Below are positions 8,217-14,301 of a stretch of 14,301 nucleotides of DNA, piece by piece. A program made the translations under genes and the position numbers. The stretch covers positions 1 through 14,301 of the forward strand of contig CAKPAB010000033.1 in the NCBI GenBank assembly GCA_934132805.1. The letters are read 5' to 3'. The number at the start of each line of letters is the position of its first letter. Positions within the stretch are counted from its first letter, which is position 1. The DNA comes from an uncultured Clostridia bacterium. Lineage in GTDB: Bacteria; Bacillota; Clostridia; TANB77; CAG-508. The notes beneath the pieces were generated by a model. It was not told the origin of the DNA and ran no database searches. It was given only the letters and a program-made list of their open reading frames with translations.

Positions 8217-8774
8217 TCATACAAGTGCCTTATCTTTTTTTATTTGTTTACTATATCTTTCTTCCTCTGAAAAAACGCATCCACAGTATTTTTGCATATA
8301 TAGTCCTAACTCTCTTGCTTTTGCTTGTCCTTCTCTAAAACCTATTCTAAAGTCTCTATACAAAAAATCAAGCCCATATTTATTTGCAATCTCTTTAGCT
8401 TGTTCTTTTAATACTTCATGTTTTTGATATGGACTTACCAATAATGTTGTTGTTATTGTATCATATCCATTTTCTTTTGCATATTTTGCTGTTTGCTCTA
8501 ATCTTACTCGATAGCAATAATTTGAACATCTATTTTCTAAATCTCCAATCACATTTTTACAAAATTCATCTAGCCCATAATTTTCTTCAAATATTGCTTG
8601 TATATTTATGCTTTTAGTATATTCTTTTAAACAATCTCTTCTTGCTTTATATTCCATGTATGGATGTATGTTTGGATTATACCAATATATTGTTGGCTCT
8701 ATTCCCTCATTTTTTAGTGCATCTATACAATAAACACTACATGGTGCACAACATGTATGCATTAACAATTTCAT
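8217..8774 (-). CDS. queH: Epoxyqueuosine reductase QueH
   Basis: The 185-residue protein is the usual length for QueH (formerly DUF208), which carries out the last step of queuosine synthesis. It reduces epoxyqueuosine in the tRNA anticodon to queuosine and is unrelated to the cobalamin-dependent QueG. The iron-sulfur and metal-binding cysteines are present: HTCCAPC (Cys8, Cys9, Cys12), RCSNYCYRVRLEQTA (Cys83, Cys87) and YCGCVFSEEER (Cys164, Cys166). YNPNIHPYMEY (32-42) and SPYQKHE (114-120) are also conserved. The ATG has AAAGGAAAGGAA upstream and is 20 bp after the GT-C gene, so the two are surely co-transcribed. queH often lies near ruvB in Clostridia; here a glycosyltransferase separates them. 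No other queuosine gene is in the window. Confidence 0.95.
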   Translation of the reverse strand: MKLLMHTCCAPCSVYCIDALKNEGIEPTIYWYNPNIHPYMEYKARRDCLKEYTKSINIQAIFEENYGLDEFCKNVIGDLENRCSNYCYRVRLEQTAKYAKENGYDTITTTLLVSPYQKHEVLKEQAKEIANKYGLDFLYRDFRIGFREGQAKARELGLYMQKYCGCVFSEEERYSKQIKKDKALV

Positions 8775-8794
8775 TTTTTATTCCTTTCCTTTCT

Positions 8795-10288
8795 TTATTC
8801 TTTATAATAAATATCAAAATTCTCTATACTTCCTTGTTTTTCTAAATTTTCTTGTATATATTTTCTTACTGTTTCTGGTGTTTGCCAATTTCTCTTTAAG
8901 CCATCTTTTCTTATCAAAATCTGTACATTGCTCATATTTTGTATTTTTTCTATTTGACCTTCTTCTCCTTTTCCACCCAAATTTCCTTTATTAAACATAT
9001 CAAAATCTTTATTGTATATATCTATTGGTATATTATATAAGGCTGCATCTGAATCTATTATATAAACTTTTTTGTCTGAACTTTTTATGTAATTTTCCAC
9101 ATTTTGTATAGTTTTTTCTAAACTTTTTGATATATCTATATTTTCAAAATGTTTTAATGTACTGTAATTTTTTTCTTTTTTTATATATTGATAGTTTTTA
9201 TAAATTCCCCATATTGTAGCTAAAATCAATATTGCTATTGATAAATATTCGCAAAAAAACTTTAAAAATATTTTTATTTTTTTATTTTTTAAAACGTCTT
9301 TTGTATATAAGTTTAAAAGATGCATTATTCCAATTATTGTAATTATGCTTCCTATTAAAAAATGGATATTGTCTGAAATTGGAAATGTCACAATAAAGTT
9401 GGCTATTCCTATAAAGTTTATAAATAGAGTTTTTTTGTCTTTTTTTATTATTGAATGTATTAATAATAGAATCATTGAAATTGGAACAATTATAGCTAAA
9501 ATTTTTATACTTATTAAATTTGATTTTATTAAGTTTACATATGATATTTTATTGTTAAATGTTTTTATTCCCAATATACAATAATCTATAAAACCATTTA
9601 TAGCTCCATTAGCTACCAGATATATTAATAGCATAACAGTTGGAATTGCCATTCCTATTATTGTAAAAATAATTTTCTTTATTTCATTTTTTTGCTTTGT
9701 TTTTATTGCAATAATAATTCTATATACTATTATTGCAAAACAAATTAAAGCTCCTGTTGTTTGTTTTGTGCATACACACATTCCTGCTAATATTCCAATA
9801 ATTATATTTTTTACATTATTAGATTTGAATTTGTTAAATTCTATATTAATTATTATTAAACTTAAAAATAATACAAACCAATTATAATCTATGCAAAAAT
9901 AATCTTTTATTATATATGAAATTATTGCTGTTGCAATTATGCTTGCTCCTCTATTTATTTTTAGTTTTTCTAATGTTTTATATATCAAAAATACAATGGA
10001 ACTATTTAATAAAACTGAGAGAATTCTTATTGTTAATAATTGGTTGTTTATTCTTAAAAAGATTGATTCTATTATTGCAAGTAATGGTGTTATTACTATA
10101 TTAAAGTCCTTATATGGTACCATTCCTTTTGCTATGCAATTTGCAAAATTATAATTCCATATTTCGTCTAGGTCCCCTATTTTTTTTGATAGAATTATGT
10201 GTGCTATGCAAATTATTATAATCAAAAATATTCCTATGTCTTCTAATATTTTCTTTTTGTCTTGTTGAACATGTTCTCTGATGTTCAT
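8795..10288 (-). CDS. GT-C type membrane glycosyltransferase (PMT/GT39-like)
   Basis: This 497-residue polytopic protein has about eleven membrane segments and a soluble C-terminal part (from about residue 385). The first membrane helix (about 17-35) is followed by KIGDLDEIWNYNFANCIAKG with an acidic pair (Asp41, Glu42), then MVPYKDFNIVITP (56-68). This matches the first external loop of GT-C enzymes, where the acidic residue acts in catalysis with a polyprenyl-phosphate sugar donor. The ATG at 10288 is preceded by AAGGGGGT, which overlaps the ruvB stop region: only 14 nt separate the genes, suggesting translational coupling. queH follows after 20 bp. Donor and acceptor are unknown; a role in decorating a surface polymer or protein is inferred from the fold. 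Confidence 0.7.
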   Translation of the reverse strand: MNIREHVQQDKKKILEDIGIFLIIIICIAHIILSKKIGDLDEIWNYNFANCIAKGMVPYKDFNIVITPLLAIIESIFLRINNQLLTIRILSVLLNSSIVFLIYKTLEKLKINRGASIIATAIISYIIKDYFCIDYNWFVLFLSLIIINIEFNKFKSNNVKNIIIGILAGMCVCTKQTTGALICFAIIVYRIIIAIKTKQKNEIKKIIFTIIGMAIPTVMLLIYLVANGAINGFIDYCILGIKTFNNKISYVNLIKSNLISIKILAIIVPISMILLLIHSIIKKDKKTLFINFIGIANFIVTFPISDNIHFLIGSIITIIGIMHLLNLYTKDVLKNKKIKIFLKFFCEYLSIAILILATIWGIYKNYQYIKKEKNYSTLKHFENIDISKSLEKTIQNVENYIKSSDKKVYIIDSDAALYNIPIDIYNKDFDMFNKGNLGGKGEEGQIEKIQNMSNVQILIRKDGLKRNWQTPETVRKYIQENLEKQGSIENFDIYYKE

Positions 10289-10302
10289 TTGTTTTTACCC
10301 CC

Positions 10303-11331
10303 TTATATAAAACTTTGTTGTCCAATGTCTCCATTATAATTATATCCTAAATGTTTGTATGCTGGTGGTAATACAACTCTTCCTCTTAGTGTTCTAGAAA
10401 TAAAACCTATTTGAATTAGATATGGCTCGTATACGTCTTCTATTGTATCTACTTCTTCTCCTACTGTTACTGCTAATGCCTCTATTCCTACTGGTCTACC
10501 TGCATATTGAACAATCATTGTATCTAATAGCTTTCTATCTATTTCGTCTAATCCTAATTCATCTATTTCTAGTTTATTTAATGCATGTTTTGCAATTTTC
10601 AAATCTATGTTTCCATCTCCTAAGACTGCCGCATAGTCCCTAACTCTTTTTAGTAGTCTATTTGCAATTCTTGGTGTTCCTCTAGATCTTCTTGCTATTT
10701 CTTCAGCTGCTTGCTCATCTATTTCTACGTCTAATATTTTTGATGATCTTTTTACTATTTTTTTCAAGTTTTCAACTGAGTATAGCTCTAGCCTATTTAC
10801 AATTCCAAATCTGTCTCTTAATGGTGTTGTTAAAGAACCTGCTTTTGTTGTTGCTCCTATTAATGTGAATTTGGGTAAATCTAGCCTTATCGACCTTGCA
10901 CTTGGTCCTTTTCCTATCATTATATCTATTGTATAGTCTTCAAGTGCTGGGTATAATATTTCTTCTACATTTTTGCTTAGCCTATGAATCTCGTCTATAA
11001 AAAGTACGTCATTTTCTGCTAGATTGGTTAAAAGTGATGCTAAGTCTCCTGGTCTTTCTATTGCTGGTCCTGATGTTATTTTTATATTTGATCCCATTTC
11101 ATTTGCTATTATGTTGGAAAGTGTTGTTTTTCCTAGTCCTGGTGGTCCATATAGTAATACATGGTCTAATGCTTCTCCTCTTTTTTTAGCTGCTTCTATA
11201 TAAATTTTCATATTTTCTTTTACTTTGTCTTGCCCTATGTATTCTGTTAAAGTTTGTGGTCTTAATGTATTTTCTAATCTTTCTTCTCCTACATCTCCTA
11301 ATTCTGGGCTTGTTATTCTATCTTCATTCAT
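10303..11331 (-). CDS. ruvB: Holliday junction branch-migration helicase RuvB
   Basis: The 342-residue protein is full-length. It has Walker A GPPGLGKT (62-69), Walker B FIDEIH (111-116), the sensor and arginine-finger stretch GATTKAGSLTTPLRDRFG (159-176), and the C-terminal winged-helix signature ISRTLRGRVVLP. RuvB hexamers drive branch migration of Holliday junctions with RuvA in recombinational repair. The ATG has AAAGGAGTT upstream. The usual upstream neighbour ruvA is not here; the preceding gene is the Alg13/PssE-like glycosyltransferase, 45 bp away. The GT-C gene begins 14 nt after the ruvB stop. Confidence 0.98.
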   Translation of the reverse strand: MNEDRITSPELGDVGEERLENTLRPQTLTEYIGQDKVKENMKIYIEAAKKRGEALDHVLLYGPPGLGKTTLSNIIANEMGSNIKITSGPAIERPGDLASLLTNLAENDVLFIDEIHRLSKNVEEILYPALEDYTIDIMIGKGPSARSIRLDLPKFTLIGATTKAGSLTTPLRDRFGIVNRLELYSVENLKKIVKRSSKILDVEIDEQAAEEIARRSRGTPRIANRLLKRVRDYAAVLGDGNIDLKIAKHALNKLEIDELGLDEIDRKLLDTMIVQYAGRPVGIEALAVTVGEEVDTIEDVYEPYLIQIGFISRTLRGRVVLPPAYKHLGYNYNGDIGQQSFI

Positions 11332-11376
11332 TTTTTAGTTAACTCCTTTTAGAATTTGGTTGTATTTTGCCAATTT

Positions 11377-11850
11377 TCATCCAATAAAATTTTCTATAAT
11401 TTCAAGCATTTTTTTGTTATTTGGTTGATATTTTACTGGCTTAAATGTTTGTGCTTTTATAATTGCAGCTTTTAAATCTTCAACATCTTTTATTCCTATT
11501 ATATATCCTTTATCGTCAAAATCTTTTACAATCTGAATTTGATGGTTGTTTACATGTTCTCCAAACTCATGCTTTCTTGGTACTGCAATAACTTTCTTTC
11601 CTTTTTCTATTGATGATACAATTGAGCCTACCCCTCCATGTGTTATTATTAAATTTGCTTCATCTTGAAATTGGGATAATTGTTCTTTTGACATTAAGTC
11701 TATTATTCTCATTTTATCTGATTTGTATTTTGTATATCCTGCTTGAACAATTACTTCTTCTTTTATTGTTTTGTCTTTTATATTTTTTTCTATTTCTTCT
11801 AATAGCCTGTGGAAGCTATTATTTTGCGTTCCTAATAATACTAATATCAC
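11377..11850 (-). CDS. Alg13/PssE-like glycosyltransferase catalytic subunit
   Basis: This 157-residue protein corresponds to the C-terminal half of a GT28/GT-B glycosyltransferase, as in Alg13, PssE and Cps14G. It has a short Rossmann start (ILVLLGTQNNSFHRLLEEI), the nucleotide-sugar binding motif HGGVGSI (71-77), and PRKHEFGEHVNNHQ (91-104). In such split enzymes it binds the UDP-sugar and works with a membrane-attached Alg14-like partner, encoded immediately upstream and ending 18 bp away. Translation starts at GTG (11848-11850), about 11 nt after AAAGGAGT; no ATG is available near this site. The pair would add the second sugar to a lipid-linked precursor at the inner membrane face. Sugar specificity cannot be read from the sequence. 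Confidence 0.85.
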   Translation of the reverse strand: MILVLLGTQNNSFHRLLEEIEKNIKDKTIKEEVIVQAGYTKYKSDKMRIIDLMSKEQLSQFQDEANLIITHGGVGSIVSSIEKGKKVIAVPRKHEFGEHVNNHQIQIVKDFDDKGYIIGIKDVEDLKAAIIKAQTFKPVKYQPNNKKMLEIIENFIG

Positions 11851-11868
11851 GTTTTTTATGACTCCTTT

Positions 11869-12345
11869 CTAGTATATTGACCCTCCATATACTGCTTTGG
11901 GATATAGTTTTAGCATCTCTTCCCATTGAACTATAAACAAGTCTGCTATTGGATAAATTAATCTACCTGTTGCTGTTTTTTTATTTTTATTTGCAAATGT
12001 TTCTATATATATTATTTTGCTTCCAAATATTTTTCCTAAATAACACATTGGCCCTGCTGTATGTGTTCCAGTTGTTATTATTACATTCGGTCTTAACTTA
12101 ATGTAATAATATATTGTTTTTAAACATAAATAAAAATATTTAAAAATGTATGTAAATAGTTTTGCTCTTGTTCCATATGGCAAAAAATCTATTTTTTTTC
12201 CATATTGTTTTTTTAAGTTTTCATTTGCTTTGTCTTTTTCTGTTATTATATGATAATCATATTTTTCAAATAATGGTGATAATTGCAATAATTCATTTAA
12301 ATGTCCACCTGTACTTGATATGAATAATACTCTTTTTTTCTTCAT
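11869..12345 (-). CDS. Alg14/PssD-like glycosyltransferase membrane subunit
   Basis: This 158-residue protein corresponds to the N-terminal acceptor-binding half of a split GT28-type enzyme (Alg14, PssD, Cps14F). It has the nucleotide-fold opening RVLFISSTGGHLNELLQL (about 5-22), an amphipathic or membrane-associated stretch LFTYIFKYFYLCLKTIYYYI (about 63-82), and TTGTHTAGPMCYLGKIFGSK (about 91-110). The last of these is the Alg14 TG-H-x-x-P-M signature. It should recruit the Alg13-like partner, encoded immediately downstream, to the membrane. The ATG at 12345 has AAAGGA upstream and a near-perfect promoter at 12385-12413, making this the first gene of the long minus-strand operon. Confidence 0.87.
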   Translation of the reverse strand: MKKKRVLFISSTGGHLNELLQLSPLFEKYDYHIITEKDKANENLKKQYGKKIDFLPYGTRAKLFTYIFKYFYLCLKTIYYYIKLRPNVIITTGTHTAGPMCYLGKIFGSKIIYIETFANKNKKTATGRLIYPIADLFIVQWEEMLKLYPKAVYGGSIY

Positions 12346-12384
12346 TTTTTGCTTGTCCTTTCATTTCTGTTATTTTCTTTTTAT

Positions 12385-12413
12385 ATTATACATTTTATTT
12401 GCTTTTCTGTCTA
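12385..12413 (-). promoter_or_regulatory. Strong sigma-A promoter for the central operon
   Basis: On the minus strand TAGACA (12408-12413, 5 of 6) is followed by exactly 17 bp and a perfect TATAAT (12385-12390). Transcription would start near 12378, about 33 nt before the PssD-like ATG. Its -35 box directly abuts that of the oppositely directed rluA promoter. Confidence 0.75.
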
Positions 12414-12442
12414 TTGTTTTTTTTATTTTTATCAAGTATAAT
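12414..12442 (+). promoter_or_regulatory. Promoter for rluA-type gene, leaderless arrangement
   Basis: TTGTTT (12414-12419) is followed by 17 bp and a perfect TATAAT (12437-12442). The ATG begins at 12449, seven bases past the -10 box, which is where transcription normally begins. The predicted 5' leader is 0 to about 4 nt, and no ribosome binding site is seen. Confidence 0.65.
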
Positions 12443-12448
12443 ATAGTT

Positions 12449-13396
12449 ATGAAAAATTTAGTTGTTAATAAAAAATATGATGGAAAAAAATTAAATAAAT
12501 TTTTATTAGATAATATTCCTAATTTAACTTATGGGCTTTTTTGTAATACTTTAAGAAAAAAAGATATTAAGCTTAATGGAAAACGTATAAATAAAGATGT
12601 TGCTGTTTTTGAAGGAGATGAAGTTTTGGTTTATATAGCTGATTCTTTATTAGATTCTATTAGCTCTATTTCTTTGAATATTGTGTATGAAGATGAAAAT
12701 ATTTTATTGATTGATAAGCCTGCTAATATCGAGGTTACTGGTGAAAATTCTTTGACTTCTTTAGTTCATAAGAAATATGAATGTTCTGCTTTTAAGCCTA
12801 TGCCTTGCCACAGGCTTGATAGGAATACTACTGGTTTGATTTTGTTTGCTAAAAATGATGCTTCTTTACATATTTTACTTGATAAGTTTAAAAATCACGA
12901 AATTGAGAAGCATTATCTTGCTTTAGTGTATGGCATTCCTCCTGTAAATTATAAAAAATGCACAGCTTATTTGTTTAAGGATAATAAAAAGTCTATGGTC
13001 TATATTTCTGATGTTCCTAAAAAAGGCTATGTTAAAATTGTTACTTCTTTTTCTGTTTTAAAAAAATGTGATGATAATACTTGTCTTTTGGATGTTGAGC
13101 TTGAGACTGGTAAGACTCATCAAATTAGAGCTCATTTGGCTCATTTGGGCTTTCCTATTGTTGGGGATGGTAAGTATGGTAAGAATGATATTAATAGGTT
13201 GTTTAAAATGTCTCGCCAGTTGCTTTGTAGCTATAAGTTGAGGTTTGCTTTTTGCTCTGATAGTGGTATTTTGAATTATTTGTGTGGTAAAGAGTTTTTG
13301 CTTGAAAATTATAGTTCTCAATTTGGAAGTTATAATTTACGGTGTGTAATTTCTTTTATAAAGCTTCTGCACTGTACCCCAACTTATAGACTGTGA
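12449..13396 (+). CDS. RluA-family 23S rRNA/tRNA pseudouridine synthase
   Basis: From the ATG at 12449 the protein has 315 residues. An S4 RNA-binding domain (about 1-65, with LNKFLLDNIPNL and KDIKLNGKRI) precedes the RluA catalytic domain. That domain has HRLDRNTTGLILFAKN with the catalytic Asp at about 124, and GKTHQIRAHLAHLGFPIVGD (221-240). These enzymes isomerise uridine to pseudouridine in rRNA or tRNA; the exact target (RluC/RluD-like) is undetermined. The open frame extends upstream to 12320, but that extension would overlap the PssD-like gene and encode a hydrophobic, non-family stretch. The S4 domain starts at the chosen ATG, which also sits at the predicted transcription start. There is no Shine-Dalgarno sequence. 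After the expected family end (LNYLCGKEFLL) about 30 extra residues of unfamiliar sequence follow. Confidence 0.9.
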   Translation: MKNLVVNKKYDGKKLNKFLLDNIPNLTYGLFCNTLRKKDIKLNGKRINKDVAVFEGDEVLVYIADSLLDSISSISLNIVYEDENILLIDKPANIEVTGENSLTSLVHKKYECSAFKPMPCHRLDRNTTGLILFAKNDASLHILLDKFKNHEIEKHYLALVYGIPPVNYKKCTAYLFKDNKKSMVYISDVPKKGYVKIVTSFSVLKKCDDNTCLLDVELETGKTHQIRAHLAHLGFPIVGDGKYGKNDINRLFKMSRQLLCSYKLRFAFCSDSGILNYLCGKEFLLENYSSQFGSYNLRCVISFIKLLHCTPTYRL

Positions 13397-13443
13397 ACTG
13401 TAACTGTGATTTGTAACTTTTAAAATATATTTTTATTTTTTGT

Positions 13444-13472
13444 TTGCATATTTGTTATATTTGTTGTATAAT
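13444..13472 (+). promoter_or_regulatory. Promoter for tRNA-Gly
   Basis: TTGCAT (13444-13449) is followed by 17 bp and a perfect TATAAT (13467-13472). The tRNA begins 12 bp past the -10 box, so the leader would be about 5 nt. The -35 box is weak, but spacing and position are right. Confidence 0.6.
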
Positions 13473-13484
13473 AAATATGTTTAT

Positions 13485-13559
<75 letters not shown>

Positions 13560-13567
13560 TTGAAATC

Positions 13568-13600
13568 AACTTACGGACTTAAAAGTTCGTAAGTTTTTAT
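13568..13600 (+). terminator. Rho-independent terminator after tRNA-Gly
   Basis: AACTTACGGACT (13568-13579) pairs with AGTTCGTAAGTT (13584-13595) as a 12-bp stem with one G-T pair and a 4-nt loop. It is followed by TTTAT and further T-rich sequence. It lies 9 bp after the tRNA CCA end and fits as the tRNA terminator. Confidence 0.85.
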
Positions 13601-13614
13601 TTTATATAAAACTT

Positions 13615-13648
13615 AAAAAGTTCTCTTTCTAGAAAGGAGGACTTTTTT
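13615..13648 (+). promoter_or_regulatory. Terminator-like hairpin enclosing the ribosome binding site
   Basis: Bases 13615-13628 (AAAAAGTTCTCTTT) pair with 13634-13647 (AAAGGAGGACTTTT) over 14 bp, with two G-T pairs and loop CTAGA. The centre includes the 12-bp palindrome CTTTCTAGAAAG (13625-13636). The 3' arm contains the AAAGGAGG for the ATG at 13650 and ends in six Ts. It could act as an intrinsic terminator or as a translational block on the 92-residue ORF. Confidence 0.6.
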
Positions 13649-13649
13649 C

Positions 13650-13928
13650 ATGCTTGAATTTAAAGTAATTGAAAATTTAAAATCTAATAAAGATTTAAAC
13701 GACATCTTAAAAGACTTTAAATACAAAGTTAAATTAGGACAAATAAAAACTATCTTGCACACCAACCTACAAGTAGTAATACCTACTGAATACCAAATTA
13801 CATATCCTACTACTCTTACAATACTTGAATACAAAGTTAATGAAATATCAAATAAGCCTTTTTATATTAAAGAGCATAATCAAAAGTACAATATTAAAGA
13901 AATTACACAATTTTTGAAAAAGTTTTAA
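13650..13928 (+). CDS. Unrecognised 92-residue protein beside serine recombinase
   Basis: The ATG at 13650 follows AAAGGAGG at good spacing, which supports a real gene. The 92-residue protein is basic and lysine-rich, with no membrane segment, signal peptide or motif I recognise. It looks like a mixed alpha/beta small domain: an N-terminal helix and charged stretch (about 4-35), hydrophobic strand-like runs (TNLQVVIPTEYQITYPTTLT, about 38-57), and a C-terminal helix (IKEITQFLKKF). The coding strand is A-rich with several C-ending codons, unlike rluA on the same strand. It lies 87 bp upstream of the recombinase remnant in the same direction and probably belongs to the same mobile element. Its ribosome binding site is inside the hairpin 13615-13648. 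A role in controlling the recombinase is possible, but that is inference only. Confidence 0.6.
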   Translation: MLEFKVIENLKSNKDLNDILKDFKYKVKLGQIKTILHTNLQVVIPTEYQITYPTTLTILEYKVNEISNKPFYIKEHNQKYNIKEITQFLKKF

Positions 13929-13942
13929 TTTTAGACTATACA
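13914..13942 (+). promoter_or_regulatory. Candidate promoter for the recombinase remnant
   Basis: TTGAAA (13914-13919, 5 of 6) is followed by 17 bp and TATACA (13937-13942, 4 of 6). It lies at the end of the 92-residue ORF, about 75 bp before the recombinase ATG. AT-rich background makes this tentative. Confidence 0.35.
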
Positions 13943-13966
13943 TTTTGCTTATTTGTGAGGAAACAT

Positions 13967-13999
13967 ATGAGAAGTATTTTAATATTTCTCGAAATTTAA
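13967..13999 (+). other. Possible 10-codon leader ORF before the recombinase
   Basis: GTGAGG (13956-13961) precedes an ATG that opens MRSILIFLEI and ends at TAA, 16 bp before the recombinase start. The coding bases include an imperfect inverted repeat (GAGAAGTA and TATTTCTC, with 6-nt loop). A leader peptide or a chance open frame are both possible. Confidence 0.25.
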
Positions 14000-14015
14000 T
14001 GAAAGGAGGAAAACT

Positions 14016-14301
14016 ATGAGATGTGGTATTTATGTAAGAGTATCTACTGACGACCAAAGAGATAATGGTTATTCTATTGATTCACAACTTAGAATGATTA
14101 AAGAATATTGTGAAAAGAATGAAAATACTTACTAATTCTATTTATATTGGTGTATTTGAATACGGAAAATATAAAAGAAAACCACAAGATATTTTAAGAG
14201 TTGAAAATTATTGTGAGCCAATTGTTGATGAAGTAACATGGAATGCTACTAGAAATGTTTTAGTAAAAAACAAACATTCTAACTATGGAGAATATATTCA
14301 T
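14016..14301 (+). pseudogene. Large serine recombinase, internally deleted and frameshifted, partial at window end
   Basis: An ATG with a perfect AAAGGAGG opens MRCGIYVRVSTDDQRDNGYS and IDSQLRMIKEYCEKNENTY, then stops at TAA (14133-14135). This is the start of a resolvase-type catalytic domain, including the nucleophile Ser10 in YVRVST. From about 14113 a different frame, open to the window end, reads MKILTNSIYIGVFEYGKY, then KRKPQDILRVENYCEPIV. That is the recombinase domain normally found about 200 residues into a large serine recombinase. The rest of the catalytic domain, roughly 150-170 codons, is missing, and the frames differ by one. The junction lies between about 14113 and 14128, where short GAAAA-type repeats could have mediated deletion. 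Such proteins integrate and excise phages, ICEs and Tn4451-like elements; this copy cannot make an intact catalytic domain. An assembly error is an alternative. Confidence 0.88.

Noticed and set aside
12320..12448. Upstream extension of the pseudouridine synthase frame by 43 codons
   Set aside because: It is a hydrophobic, Phe-rich stretch that overlaps the PssD-like gene and the promoters. The S4 domain begins at the ATG at 12449.
13848..14057. Minus-strand open frames over the 92-residue ORF and recombinase start
   Set aside because: They have no ribosome binding site, and the plus-strand frames there have strong ones and, for the recombinase, clear homology.

Overview
The window is AT-rich (roughly a quarter to 30% G+C by eye) and uses strong AGGAGG-type ribosome binding sites. 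It carries a dipicolinate synthase gene (dpaA), a DNA polymerase I with a degenerate proofreading domain, queH, and an S4-RluA pseudouridine synthase. Together these indicate a spore-forming anaerobic Firmicute, most likely one of the uncultured gut Clostridia. The species cannot be named from the sequence.

Left block (1-2475, minus strand): the N-terminus of uppP (undecaprenyl-diphosphatase) runs off the left edge. It is preceded in reading order by dpaA (dipicolinate synthase subunit A, without a visible dpaB) and by a membrane-anchored TPR protein. The TPR gene has a clear promoter in the 208-bp divergent region 2476-2683. A second promoter there reads rightwards into a small helical-bundle protein (2684-3118). 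A perfect bidirectional terminator (3134-3180) separates that gene from the next block.

Central block (3201-12345, minus strand): eight closely spaced genes lie downstream of a near-consensus promoter at 12385-12413. In reading order they are an Alg14/PssD-like and an Alg13/PssE-like glycosyltransferase pair, ruvB, a GT-C type membrane glycosyltransferase, queH, a GtrII-like membrane glycosyltransferase, polA, and a small lytic transglycosylase. Housekeeping DNA repair and tRNA modification genes are thus mixed with envelope glycan genes. The familiar partners ruvA (next to ruvB) and coaE (between polA and the transglycosylase) are absent.

Right block (12414-14301, plus strand): a divergent promoter whose -35 box abuts that of the central operon drives an RluA-type pseudouridine synthase. 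Its -10 box is so close to the ATG that the mRNA should be leaderless or nearly so. A tRNA-Gly(UCC) with an odd anticodon arm follows, with its own promoter and terminator. After the tRNA the base composition of the strand changes from T-rich to A-rich, and mobile-element-like sequence begins. It comprises an unrecognised 92-residue ORF whose ribosome binding site is buried in a terminator-like hairpin, and a large serine recombinase gene that has lost most of its catalytic domain and is frameshifted. This right end is the most unusual part of the window. No CRISPR array, rRNA or complete insertion sequence is visible, and no non-genic stretch exceeds 300 bp.
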